A stretch of DNA of 64,000 nt from Trifolium pratense. Its lineage: Eukaryota > Streptophyta > Magnoliopsida > Fabales > Fabaceae. The translations under genes and the position numbers were made by a program. The stretch lies in NCBI RefSeq assembly GCF_020283565.1, contig NC_060061.1, forward strand, positions 4,286,010 to 4,350,009, read 5' to 3'. Below the pieces are notes generated by a model that saw nothing but the letters and a program-made list of their open reading frames with translations, did no database searches and was not told where the DNA came from. Below, in pieces: positions 11,238-23,824 of the stretch (position 1 is its first letter; each line of letters starts with the position of its first letter).

Positions 11238-12500
11238 TTATCAAAAACTCATTTTCAAAACCAATCAAATCATAAAAGTTAAAATTCACCATCAAAACCA
11301 ACCTACAAAAACTCTTCCTCAAAATAAAATTGAAACACGGTTGTAGGTCGACCTTGATGCAGTTATGCATGAAGCATTAATCCAATCCAGCCCCAGCCAA
11401 TAAAAATGAGGGTAATTAGTCCGATATGAAAGGATAAATATGGTAATAGTCATGCTAACACATGTGACTTTACATGTTAGCATTTTCCTATAAAGTTAAA
11501 AAAAAAATTGGGTACATAAACAAAATAGCAAGAAAATTCACACACATAAAGTAAAGAGAGTCGGGGTTCAAACCCCGATCATAGTTTTTTATTTAATAAT
11601 TTCGGCATTTCTATCAGTGGAGTTAGGATTTTAGAACTTGTGTAATCTATGATGACCAGTAAAATAATAGTGTACTTGACTCATTTGATGTTCCATCTTG
11701 TTATTTATTCTTCAAAAGAAATTTCGTTTTAATATTTTCTTCAGTATCATAGCCTTGATTCATAAATAGCCATTCAATTACTCATATAATTTTTAAACTC
11801 AATGCACAACCAAATGAACGTGTGCACAAACACACTGCAAACTGCACTGAAAAGAAATTACACACCAATTTGTTTCTCTCCTTTCAAGTTAAGGGATTAG
11901 AATATTGCAAGATAACATTGCGATCTTTGTGATGAAGTTAATAGTTAAAGAAAAACATATTCATGAATTTTAGTTTTAGAGAAAAATTCAGTATATAAAT
12001 CCCACATTGGTTAATTTTTTAGAATTTTAATGGATATGCATTAGAAGAATGTATAAAGTTTTTTACATTTTCTCGGTGCATATTCCATTAAACTCAACCG
12101 AGAATGGCGACATTTAAATAAGTTTATCACTAATAAATTGAAAACTTAGAAACACCATATATTAAGCCGAAAGCAAGTAGTCAGCACTACAAAATTGAAT
12201 CTCTATAACGAGCAGAGACTGCCATAATATGCACAAGTAGAAAATTTAAGACCCCTACCAAAATAGAATGTTGTAATCCTGTATCATCACCCAAACTATA
12301 TTTTCAAACAAACACTAAATTCTACATTCTATTGCACATATGAATGTTACACATAACATCATAATCTATAGATCTAACACTTGCTCACAGATCAACATGT
12401 AAATTCCATGCCTGTATTTGCAACACATTTCTTGCGCTGCCTTTCTGATATCTCCATATGAAATAAGATGTTAAACGAACAACTACTGTACCTTTAACTT
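9883..12500. other. Intergenic between the two LCV copies
   Basis: The first ~870 bp are shared 5' flank of the duplication. Beyond is AT-rich DNA with a (TAA) microsatellite at about 11204-11236 and a perfect small hairpin CGGGGTTCAAACCCCG near 11562. The final ~300 bp are the shared 3' flank of copy 2. No open frame with a recognisable protein was seen. Confidence 0.6.
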
Positions 12501-15500
12501 TCATCTTCTATCAGGTCTACTGTTTTGAAGAGTTCTATCCGGTCTACTTATTTGCACCGGAACATGTGAATCAAGTGTTGATAGGACCTGCGGCATTGAC
12601 ATGCCTCCAGAAACGACAATTTCTGCAAAACTTAGCATATGTTAAAAATATACAGGAGTGAATTCAATTATAGTTTTCATATATATATTTTGCATATTCA
12701 TTCCTTGCAACCCAAAGTGCACAAGTTAGCCTACAGGTGATGGTCACATTTACACCTACTGACTACTAAAGCATTCGATGAATATGGACTGTTAATAAAA
12801 AGTTACAACACAATTAAGGTGTGTTATTTAGTGAGTTCCACAATCATGAACAGTATGTGAGTGAAATGTATAATTGTATTGTATATGTGATTGTTATTAG
12901 TTATTACTCAATTCTAAATCTCTAAAACCAAAAAAGTAGAAATTCAAGCTAAAAATTCAAGCTGGCCTATTTTACTGCCTGCACCTAAGAGCAGAGGAAG
13001 CTCCACAAAGAAGTGCATCTTCATAATCATAATATTAAAATGAGTACAACATAATTCAGCCTGCTTTTCCTTCTTTAATTGTAAGACTTGGAGTAACTGT
13101 AAAAACTAGTATAACTCACCAATTCCTTCCCGGACTGATAAGTTTGGCCTAAGGACATCCTTGGTGTTGACAAGAAATATATCACCAATATAAAGATGGT
13201 TTGTGGGAACATAGACACAGCATAACTCCTCATCTCCTGAATAAGTCTGCGAAACAGAGATATAATTAAGATAGTTCAATTCAACAAGTTTTTCAAAGCT
13301 GTGATAATTGCAGATAATCTTCATTAATTGTCACTAATCCTGCCTTGTCAAACACAATACATCAAATGTTCATCCATATGGACTCGTGACTCCAAACTAT
13401 TGACCGCAAGTGAAAAATATTGATCACTAACCTTCATAACAATATGGTGAAATGCAATGTCATATGGCTGTAGAGATAAATAACTAAGAAAAAAGAACCA
13501 AAAAGTCTACATGAAAACCAACAAGCATTAACTACGTGCTACAGAGTCATAATGGGCAATTACCACATGGATCTGGTAGATAAACTGACATAAAATTGGG
13601 TATTATGGAGTGGGGTGCCCAAGTACCACACATTGACAACTAGCTTTTATGAGGGTTTCCCAAGTGCCACAATACTTATCAACCGGTGTCATAGCTGGTT
13701 TATGGTGGGGGAAGACCAAAAAGGCCAAGGCGTCGTAGAGAGCAAACCACAGGACATTCGCTCTCATGGATGGTGCTATGATAGAGACTTCGGTATTATG
13801 GGTCCCTGAGTCCCACATTGAGTAGTAGGGGATGCTCGGTGGAGTATTTAAGTGACTTGGTTCTTCTCCCTTGATAGTTATCTTTTAAGGGAGGGTTCCC
13901 CAACTGCTTGAATACTTATCAGAAAACAATTCTCAACCATACATGAAAGAAAAAAAAGAAGGCACTGCACATCACAAATTGTCATTAAACCTCCCTATAA
14001 CTACACCAGGTAAAATTAAATTTAGTAACTTTACATAATTGCCCGACTCCTACCATATAACTGTTCCATTACACAATAAAAATTCTACCGCATAATTCTC
14101 CTACCATATAACTGCCGTATTATAATTATGTTCTGTTGTTTTATCATTTTTCCCAGAGTACACAAGGTACATTTTAGACTTGTTGTCTGTATGATCCAGA
14201 ACTGACCCACATTTTGAAATTGAGCTCTAACAGACACCATGGCATTCATAGGAAAAATAGCGAAACACCATATTAACCAGCAATGAAAGAAATTTTCTGA
14301 AATTAAAAACTACTAGAGTAGAATTATTTAAAAAACCTGAAGGACAACAGACGAGGTGATGAATCCCAATGCATATTCACCCACACGTGGATGTCGAATG
14401 ATGGCTACTTCTTTAAAGGCTTGTGAATTTTGATCTGCGGCAGACCAAATGTTAATTGTTAACATAAACATTTCATACCCGCCATTAGATTTATATTAGC
14501 ATCACAATAACAAGTAAGGTTTTGGCAAACACACCTGGTGATATAGCAGCACTAATCTGCTTAGAGGCATTATAGATATGACGAACAAGAGGCATTCGCT
14601 TGATAAACCACTCCCCAAGTCCGAGGACAGATGCACCCAACCATGATGACATGAAAACCCCAATCAAGAAGATGAAGGTTATGGAAGTTATGAATCCAAG
14701 ACCTGTCCAATAAGTTTAACAGTTTAATCAATTAGTCCAACATGTTAAATGTTACCATGACATCCAGTTGGTAACATAATATGTTATAGAGACAACAGCC
14801 GCAACCAATAACATATCTATTTTCACATAAAAATTGTATTAGTTTTGTAGCTCTATTGCACATTTCTACTTCCGGTAATCCTCAAAAACCAAAAACAGCA
14901 AAACGTATACGGAATGAAAATTAAAAATTTAGAGCTAACAAATATTTTATCCAATAAAATTGAATAGCTACACTTTATTGATCTTTTTATTTTTGGGGTG
15001 GGGTGGGGGCTTAAGGTGCATTGTAAAATGTAAAGTACCATGCAAAAGAAGCACTTACCAAAGATATTGATTCCAAGTTGAGCATAGATTGGAGAAAAAA
15101 ACCCATCCACGAAATGAATGAACCACCAGGTAATGTAGAAGGTGATTGCAATCGGAAAAAGAATGACACTTCAATAAGAAAGAAAAAAAACAATGAGAAG
15201 AAAAAAAACACAAGAATTCATAACATTCGGCTTCTAGTGCCATTATATAGGCATAAAGAATTTGTGTTGAATGACAGCATAAAAATATGTCAAATATAAT
15301 GGCATGCTTATGAAAGATGTCAGATAGGAGGGGTTGGAGATCTTTGGTTTTTTAATTAAAAAAATGTTATGAGTTTGTAGGGTTTTTATTCCCTTCCCCA
15401 ATTTGCCAAAAAAGAACCTGTCCTCTACTTTCCAGCTACCATACCCTAACACTGTATAACTAGCAAAATTTATCATATCCTAGTAGAAGAGAGAAGTGTA

Positions 15501-17009
15501 TCTATCATGTAATGGTTACATTTGATTCATGATACAAACACATATACACCAAGATGGCAGCATACATTAAATGTAGATAAAAGAATTACAGGAAATACAA
15601 ATAAAATTATATTACCCATCTCAAACAAAAGCACAGTGTGTGCGTGTGCACTACATTTAATGTATCTATCATGTAAGACATACATTAGTTTGACGTGTAA
15701 GAATGTAAAATGACACGATATTAGGTTGAAGGAAGAGATGCTCACCATCCGGTCATGAACTTCTTTGATGCCCAGCTCCTAACAACTATGGAAAAAGTCT
15801 ACAAATTAACAGAAACGGCAATCTGTCAGACAAATACTTCTGATAAATTCTTTCATGTAACAAAAAATGAATAGGATAACTCATGCTAGGCTTAGGTACT
15901 CAAAATTCACAAAAACACATAACATTGTAATATATATGAATGGGATTTATAAAGCATTAGCTCGTACTGCTCCTAAAATCAGCTTCAATATATCAAACTC
16001 CTCCATAAATTATGTTGATCCAAACCAGGAAAAAATGAACACATACTAGTTTTTTTGGTATGAATTTCAGTGATGTTAAATAGCAGCACATCGACACCAT
16101 AGGATAGCGCAATTGTTCCATGATAGGCTATTAGTACAAAATGTTGTCAAATAGCTCCTATTGTGGCGCTATAGCACTGTTGTGTAGCGGATTTTGAACA
16201 AACTGTTATTTTCTGCGAACGAAAATTTTCTACCATAGCTAAGAACTACAAATAGTGCTCTCATAAAGCATCTCCAACAAGGGTTTCATTATCGAATTTC
16301 AAACACTATGCAACCGTTTCATAATTATTATTTTCCCATTGGAGCACATCTACGTGGCAATCCAAGTTACATAAAAATTGCAGAGTACCTCATTTAAGTT
16401 ATTGTTCCACACAAATATAAAATTAGTTAAAATCAACCAACCTATGAATTAATTAAGCTATTGTATCTTAGGAGTTGCATAATTGTGACGTGGCACACCG
16501 AAGCCCGCTAAATGAGCTGGCAAAATGAGTTCCTTAGATTATGTCCATCGGAGATACTCTACTATCTGTTTTTTTTTTCTTTTTTTTGCTTTCACCACCG
16601 GTTTAATCTGTTCGGGGTCAGTTCTGACATCAACTGGTAGAGATACTCTACTCTCTCTTAGTTTACAGGTGATAACAACAAGTTCATCCAATGAAATGAA
16701 AAGCAATAATAGTTTGAAATTGATACATAAATAATCCTTTAAAATAGTTTCAATCTAAGTCAAAGAAACTGTAGAGACTAACGAATTGAATCAAGCGCGA
16801 CACACATAATATAGATTAATGAAATGCTTAAAAATTGAAGCGAATAAAACCCTAAAGTAGAAGAATGAAAGATGATAAACCTCGCGACCAGCATGATTAA
16901 CGGAGGAGGAAGATGGCTTGGAAGCATCGGTGACGGAATCAGAGACAGGGATGAGAAGCTCTCGATCTCTATTGCCGATGACAGTAGAGGGGGATTTTTC
17001 GTCGACCAT
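12501..17009 (-). CDS. LCV: LIKE-COV protein (DUF502 membrane protein), tandem copy 2
   Basis: Seven minus-strand exons with the same phases as copy 1: 17009-16881, 15798-15746, 15168-15059, 14702-14535, 14434-14337, 13246-13120, 12622-12501. The total is 807 bp, 268 residues. It starts MVDEKSPSTVIGNRDRELL and keeps both membrane spans and the DUF502 core (RHIYNASKQISAAISP, GDEELCCVYVPTNHLYIGD). Exons 2 to 6 have identical lengths in the two copies, which confirms the models. Exon 1 is shorter by six codons. The last exon carries a small internal duplication giving SRPDRTLQNSRPDRR before the TGA at 12503-12501, where copy 1 ends DRMKAKV. The gene looks functional. Confidence 0.93.
13590..13925. 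repeat. Foreign insertion in the LCV copy 2 intron (LTR-like or other repeat)
   Basis: This GC-richer block interrupts similarity to the corresponding intron of copy 1. It contains two diverged copies of a unit ending AATACTTATCA (about 13640-13680 and 13885-13921) and a GTCCCACATTGAGTAG string, which is common in plant LTR-type repeats. The family is not resolved. Confidence 0.4.
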
Positions 17010-17487
17010 CACTGGAGGAAGAACCGACACAAACGACGCCGTTTCGGAATTTGCAAAAGTGGACAATAGTGCCCTTTTGCTTCGTTTCTTCTGCAACAAC
17101 AGCTCCGTTGTAGACTCCGCAGAAAAGACGAATTTCAGTATAGTTCTTTTTTTCTTCAATTATTTTTTTTTTTTGTTTTTCTGTGCGGGCTTATTTTATT
17201 TCAATTGAAACGAAAGTTGATAATAAAAAGTTTAATTTCTTTTAAAGGAAAAAACATAAATTATTAGTCAAAAACGGAAAATCAATAATAACATTTGAAT
17301 TTAATTTATATAGTGTAAACTGTAAAATTATTTATATAATTTGTCGGTGTTTAAAAACACATGTTGTGTTACATTTATTAAATGATTTGACAATACATCA
17401 TTGAATTCATGGATAAAGTTAAATTCATAAAATTTGACCAAAAACAAATTTGGAAATAATAAGATATACTACTAGTACTTTTTAATA

Positions 17488-17890
17488 GGCTTTTTATAAC
17501 ATGAACAAGTGGTTTATGTGGTGCACCATGCACAAGTCTCGAATAACATTATAACGAATACGAATTTTACAAAATCGACCGTTGGATTGAAAGACTATAT
17601 CACATAGATCATCCATAGAAATTTTTAGAAAAATTAAAAATCATTTGATATGTTACTGAGATCTATCAAAATTAACGGTTTATGAGTTTTATTAAATACC
17701 GTTAATTTTGATGAGTCTCAATAACATATCAAATCATTTTCAATTTTTCTAAAAGTTTCCATGGATGATCTATATGATATAATCTTTCAATCCAAAGATC
17801 GATTTTGTAAAATTCATATTCGTTATAACGTTATCCGAAACTTGTGCATGGTGCACCACATGAACCACTTGTTCATGTTAGACTTGACCC
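17488..17890. mobile_element. Foldback MITE with 9-bp target duplication (Mutator type)
   Basis: A near-perfect palindrome of 403 bp. The left arm reads AACATGAACAAGTGG.. TGGTGCACCATGCACAAG and the right arm is its reverse complement, with arms of about 180 bp meeting near 17685. The 9-mer TTTTTAATA flanks it on both sides (17479-17487 and 17891-17899). Long inverted repeats with a 9-bp target duplication are typical of non-autonomous Mutator elements. It is absent at the equivalent site of the other duplicate. Confidence 0.8.
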
Positions 17891-18020
17891 TTTTTAATAA
17901 GATTTTTTTTAGGGAAAATATTATTTAGGTTGGAATTTAAGTACTTTTGTTGATTGGGTGGACATTATAAATGAAAAAATATATATATTTGGGTGATGAA
18001 ATTGAAAGGATGCATGTGAG

Positions 18021-18584
18021 TTTTATTAATTTTATTATTTAGCTGAGTTGGGGATACATGTGAAGTCAAGAAAAAATGTAAGCCTGTTCTTTTTAATTGG
18101 GTTTAGGTTATGTTACATGAGCAGTGTGTGTGTGTATAAAGCTGTCAAGTGTAGTTCATGAGTTGTCGTCTTTGGCTTATAACATTGATGGATTGGCTTG
18201 TAAAATGATAATATCTATAAATTAAAAGTTCATATATTTATTGATAAACTGTATAAACTTTTGTTTACAAATATTTTAAAAAAATAAAAATATAGTTGAC
18301 ACCGTATTTACCATTAATTTTCTTTTTTTATGTTCAAACATCATTTCTTGTAATTTATTATTTTTAGAACATAATGATAGTGAAACTTAATATTCTACCA
18401 AATAAACTTGCACTCGTAAGTCCATTGAAGATATATTACACATTAACTTGACTCTTACCTTTTTTTTTTTTTATCTTAATCATTCGGTTTTTAGCCCAAT
18501 GAGACTATGTTAGTTCAAAACTTAGTTGAAAGATAAATAAAATTTGATCTTGTTCCGATCAATCCACTTGATTGTTATCCTTTA
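18021..18584. other. Intergenic, no gene seen
   Basis: AT-rich sequence with a short GT run near 18126 and poly-T tracts. No coding signal. Confidence 0.5.
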
Positions 18585-18885
18585 GGGCCCGATTGGTTCG
18601 AGTAGATGTAGGGAAGGGGAGGGGAGGTGATGGGGTAATCTTGTCAAAAAAAAGATTATTTTTTATTAAATCTTTTTTTTATATAAAAAAAAGACGTTTT
18701 TTTATTCTTGAAAAAATAAATTTAAAAATAAAAACAAAAAATCTCAATTATTAGAGAGATTTGATTGGTTAAAAAAAAGTTTTTTTTTATAAAAATAATT
18801 TAATAAAAACAAATATTTTTTTGTCAAGATTACCCATATCACCTCTCTTCCCCTCCCTACCATCTACCTTGAACCAATCGGGCCC
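18585..18885. mobile_element. Tourist-like (PIF/Harbinger) MITE
   Basis: A 301-bp element with ~60-bp inverted ends starting GGGCCCGATTGGTTC. It is flanked by TTA at 18582-18584 and 18886-18888. GGGCC-type termini and a TTA target duplication are the hallmark of PIF/Harbinger-derived Tourist MITEs. The interior is A/T-rich and non-coding. Confidence 0.85.
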
Positions 18886-19084
18886 TTAGTAGATGGTAAT
18901 ATATATTTAGGTAAATGTCTGTGAAACATAATTTTGAATGAGTTTTGTTGTGCAAATTTGATTTGGTAAATCAGTTTTTTTCTTCTTCTTTCAATGCATG
19001 AGTTTGAAGTTTAATGAGATTCAATTGAAGATTTGTCACCATGTACAACCGTCTATGCCATTCACTTCCAGTTCAATTCCTTAA

Positions 19085-19330
19085 CCTGACTGTGTTTGGA
19101 TTAAAACCTTATAGTATAAGCAATAATCATGATAAATGTGTATGCATAAGTTATTTCTATAACAAAAGGTAAAATTAAATTGTTGTATTACCGAGTTATA
19201 AGTTATTTTCATAAGCTATTTTAGAAAGCTTGTGAAAATAAGTTGAAAAGAACATATGAACATGTCGTAAGATGTTTTCATAAGTTCTTCCGAACAGTGT
19301 TACCAGTAGGTATATCAATAGATAAACTTA
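19085..19330. repeat. Copy of the dispersed AT-rich palindromic repeat
   Basis: Starts GTTTGGATTAAAACCTTATA and carries ATAAGTTATTTCTATAACAAAAG and TTTTCATAAGCTATTTT-type motifs shared with the copies in intron 3 of LCV copy 1, near NFD6 and in the L7Ae-gene intron. Confidence 0.55.
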
Positions 19331-19785
19331 AATAAGTCAATTCAAACAAGTCTAGTGTCTCCTCTTTTATCCAAAAAAAACTCACTCTACAACATGCATA
19401 TCAAGTTTTCCTAAGAAAATACTATACTAACGAAGGAATAGGTAAAATATGGAAAATAACAACAGACAAATTTAAGTTCTGCTTGATTCTTAACCAAATG
19501 CACTGGTTACACTGATTAACATGGAATCAATGGTTCCCATTGATGACATGATAGAACCTTTTCTTCCTTTCTTCTGAGTTCTATCGAGCAACCCTACGCC
19601 GGTTATAAGCATTTGTGTGCATTGATGGTCTTCCACATAAGCACTTTAAAAGTTTAAACAACGCTTACTTTACAAAGTAAGCATTGTAGAAGTAGAACAT
19701 TAGCTTTTGTATTTCTCCGTGCAATGTAAAACTAAATTGGAGCGAGCAATCAACTCTACTGCCTCATGTTCGGATAAATATGGAG
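19331..19785. other. 3' flank of PRORP1
   Basis: AT-rich, no open frame of interest. It probably includes the 3' UTR of the downstream-reading PRORP1 transcript. Confidence 0.5.
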
Positions 19786-22700
19786 TTATGATCTGAGATT
19801 TTTGTATAATTGTTGAGATGTTTCTTTCATATCCTTGTGATTCACAATAGTCTGATATTGCAACTCCTTTGCAGACTCATTTCTAGCAACTGAGTCTGCA
19901 CGTGCTCCATTTTTCCGAGGTTTCTCATCTAATCAAAAGTAAACAAAACGACCAAGCAGATTCATCAAATTGAGACAGCTCACAAGTTTAGCTGAATTCG
20001 TATTAATACAAGAAGCATGAATCACTAAAAAGTTTAGAGAATCTGCGGAAAAGTACTATTTTGAATTTTCTACTATATTCGGTGTATTTTGAAAATGATT
20101 ATGTGTTTATACGGCTTACCATTTTATTTGTAAGATTTATTTTTGGTAATGAAGATGTCATATCATGTCGTCGTAAAAGTAACCTTGTAAATGTGAATTA
20201 GATAGATTTACCTTTAAATGTTGTTGAAGAATCTTTGCTAACCATGTCCAATTTAGCCCGTGTGATGCACAACCATCTTCTATCCGCTTCATCGTTAAGT
20301 TCGGCTTCAATTGGAATATGCCAGTGGCCTTCTTCTGATTCCTGCTACCACAATTGTTATGTTATATTTTCTTCTTACTTATGTTTACATCTCAACCATT
20401 TCAACTTCAGATTTGTAAAGACAAATTAAGTTTAAATAGTGCCATCTCTCGCCAAATTTTTAAGACAGTGCAAGACTTTTCTGGTGTATGTTTCTTACCT
20501 GAATAACAACAGAACAAGGAGGCGGCATGTAAAACCCAAGACCGGCATCAGAGAAACCGAAGCGTACCTAAAATTTGGAAAAATATAGGGATTCCAATGG
20601 TAAGCATAGTTGTAAATTGTAATCAAAGAAACCTACATGAAGATAAGAAAATTTTCGTTGCAAAGAGTTATGCTTACCTGATGCCTTTCTTTCCACTTGG
20701 GGAAGAAGTCATTTCCGAGAAGTTGAAACAAATGATCTCTCATCTCATCATTCGTAACAAGTAAGCATTTAAATTTTATAGCTGCATACAACCAGTACCT
20801 GAAACAAATGTTGGTAAATGAAGCATGATATCAGTAGAAATTAATTAAATAAATTATTAATTAAGAATATTTCTACCATTGTGTTCTTACCAATCATCGT
20901 TTGATCCGGTAGGTGTCGCATAGAGTGCAGCGGCATTATTCCATCTATCAACCAATGCCTTGTTGATTGGTCCATCCCTTTTATCCCCTTTGATACGCCT
21001 ATGATGTAAAACAATAAGCGGAAACTTCTTTGAAGGGAGTTTGTGGCGCATTTCATTGACAACAGCATTGATCTATATAGGTTTCACCACAGATGGAAAA
21101 AAATCAGTAAACACAAAAAGAATAACATTCAAGGAAAAAACTGAAGACATTTTCCACATTCAGTTACTTGCCTTGGATGGCATGAACTTCCCTTGGCTGA
21201 AAAGACCTACATTTGCAGCATCTATCACTGCTTCAAAAGGTCCATAGTAGTCAAGCCATTTCTGCAATTCATAATTTCACATATCTCACTTTATCAATAT
21301 GTAATGAGATTACAAATATGTAACCACCTATTTGAACTTCACTTAGAAAGTTGTTTAAATTTGGTTGTACAAAAAACCGTTTCTCTTTATAAATAATAAG
21401 TATTATCGAAGTTTCTTACTTGAAATGTCTGGAAGTTGGAATTTTTCTCTTTACTTATAGCAATGGATGCAACTGACTTAGCAAAATTCTCAGTTTCAAC
21501 AGGATCAAGATCAATAGTAGCTAATTGCACCCCACAACATTTACACATTCCATCATTTCCAACACTAGTATGAAGAACTTGCCATTTCCCCTTACCTAAC
21601 CAACCTATCCCATGCCAACCTCCACCATTATTTTCCATTGCTTCCATTATCAATCCTTTATCCCATTTTCTTCTCCCAACTCTTGAAGCCATTTTGCTCT
21701 TAAACCAATCAAGAATCAAATCTGCAGTAAAAGTTGAGACTTTTCTCACACTACTTCTTAGTTTATGCAACACATAATAGACCCTATCACTCTTACCAGC
21801 TCTCATGCTTACTCTCAAGAGTGCTTCTAACTCAGGCTCTTCAGGGTATACACCATGTTCCAACATGTGGTTTTCAACATCAAATGCTTTATCTATTTCT
21901 TTATTATTACAATAAGTAGATAAAGCAGGACCATAAGACCTTAACCTAGGATTTATCCCTAAAATCTTCATTTGTTTAACCATCTCAAAAGCCATGTCGC
22001 CGTCGCCCATTGCCATGGCCATTCTTGCCACAGATGTCAATGCTGCTTCATTCATTTCAACCTTATTCAAACACATATTCTCATACACTTCAAATCCTCT
22101 CTGAAGTGCATGTTTCTTAACATCCTCACTCACCAAAATAGCATTCCTCTTGTCCTTATCCATGTCATTGTCACTGTCATCATCACTATGTGAAACTGAA
22201 ACCGAATTATCCAACAATGTATTATCATTATTATCACTACCATATCTATCATCATCATCATCATCATTGTCATTTATATCTACCGCGACTTGTGCGTTTA
22301 ACGTTCTAGTACGACTTCCACTTTTCGCGGGTTGAAGAACACCAATAGCTGCAGAAGAACAAAGATACAAAAGAACAGTATAATGGCGTTGTGACAATTT
22401 AACACCTTGAGAAATTGTTGAATCATATAAAGATAAAGCTCCCTTTAAATCACCTCTTTTAGAACACATATCCAAAGAATACTGCAATTTAACTTGTGGG
22501 GTGTCCTTAATCTTCTTCTTCTTCGTATTAGTATTCTTCTTCTCCACAACATTTTTAGTTTCATTTTCATTATTCTTCTTTTTCTCAACAACCTTGTAAC
22601 TGGTAGTACTGTTAACTGATTTTGATTCCAAAGAAACCCTTTTGTCAGTATGAGATGAAGAAGGAGAAGTGGTTTTGTTGGAAACCCTTCTTACTGAGTT

Positions 22701-22916
22701 TTTGGTGGTGGTTTCAACTGGAGAGTTGTGTGAAGAACATTGAATTGCAGTAAGTTTTCTTGTGGTGGTTGTGGAAGGGAAGGATTCATAATCATAATTT
22801 GAGAGTAGAGTATGTCTGAGTGAATGAGAGAAACAGAAAGATTGTTGGAGTTGGAGAGTGAGGGGAGAAGAAGTAGCCATTGCCTTATCATCTGTGGCTG
22901 CTAACAAGGAACACAC
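19786..22916 (-). CDS. PRORP1: Protein-only RNase P (PRORP1), organellar
   Basis: Removes 5' leaders from precursor tRNAs in mitochondria and plastids. Exons on the minus strand: 22916-21420, 21261-21172, 21072-20891, 20798-20678, 20567-20499, 20341-20212, 19928-19786; 743 residues. An in-frame second Met (22880, MATSSPLTLQLQQ) gives a better transit peptide, so either start is possible. The PPR array spans about residues 140-400, with an acidic Asp/Asn-rich insertion inside. The zinc-binding CKCC is at 458-461. The NYN metallonuclease domain has catalytic Asp513 (AVIDAANVGLF), Asp588/Asp589 (TGSNDDW) and Asp607 (LLVTNDE). The zinc-site partners lie in the GHWHIPIE...RRWLC segment. The intron after exon 2 begins GC rather than GT (AAG|GCAAGT) and ends AG. 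A plain GT alternative loses the frame. Confidence 0.93.
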
Positions 22917-23824
22917 CTCAATCTAATCTTTTTGACCAATCTAATCCTGATACATGTTTTTTCGTGTCAGTACAACGTTTATTTATGTTACAAATTTTTT
23001 GAGGATTTTATTTATAGAGGAAATCCTAAAACTCTTCGTCTAGAGAAAACATAAACCAATCTCATCATTGAAAAATAAAAACTAGTACTGGTATGTACTG
23101 TAGTAATTTTTATCCTCTAACTCGAGTTTGAACTCAAATTGATTCGAGTATAGGTTTAAAGACGTTTGAGGACTCAAATTCAAATCCCGCGAAAGATAAA
23201 TATGAACGTAACACCTAATTATAAACATTGTTTTTTAAAAAATATTTATTGGATGAGTTCAATTTGTCACAAATACAATAAAATTAAGAAGCAGTCAATT
23301 TTTTGATTTTTTATATGAATGAATGTATACTTAGGACAGTTGGAATTCGAACATTGGTTCATCGAGTTACTAGAGTTTAGCAATTTCCCTTAGACCAAAC
23401 CACGTTGGTTATACTTTTCATTTTTAAGAGAATAAATTTTTCATTATGAGAGAATGAAGAGCCTCTAAATTATGTAACAATCATTTCACAATACGATATC
23501 ATACCTTTTAACTGTAGTGATCACAGAAATGATAACAAGTAATAGGTTTAAATTCTTCCGATATAATGCACTTTCATAATGAATTATTAGTTAACCAGAA
23601 ATAGGAAAGCCAAAAAAAGATATTCCAGAAACATCAGAGGATAAAATGAACCAATTCAATGAGTAAGCAACACCAGTTGCATTGCATGTTCCCCAAAGAT
23701 ATCAGATGAAGGGTTCTATGTCAAAAGGCCTCAAGATTACAAAAAAGTGAAAACATCAATATGAGCCAAAGTCTGTCATCAAATGGAAATGCTACTTGAA
23801 TCAACTAACTGCAGACCAACGCCG
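22917..23824. other. Intergenic between PRORP1 and the NFD6-like gene
   Basis: Contains the PRORP1 promoter side and probably the 3' UTR of the NFD6-like gene (about 23600-23824). No other coding signal. Confidence 0.5.

Larger units (their letters stand above)
12200..18020. repeat. Segmental tandem duplication, copy 2
   Basis: Partner of the segment at about 5345-10760. It is longer by about 0.4 kb, mainly because of the 403-bp foldback element at 17488-17890 and other intron insertions. Exon sequences are clearly more conserved than introns, consistent with selection on both genes. Confidence 0.7.

Noticed and set aside
11555..11585. CGGGGTTCAAACCCCG resembles a tRNA T-arm
   Set aside because: No acceptor stem, D-arm or anticodon arm can be placed upstream; it is an isolated hairpin in AT-rich repeat DNA.
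15522..15748. Overlapping short frames on both strands in an LCV copy 2 intron
   Set aside because: They fall in non-conserved intron sequence between verified exons.
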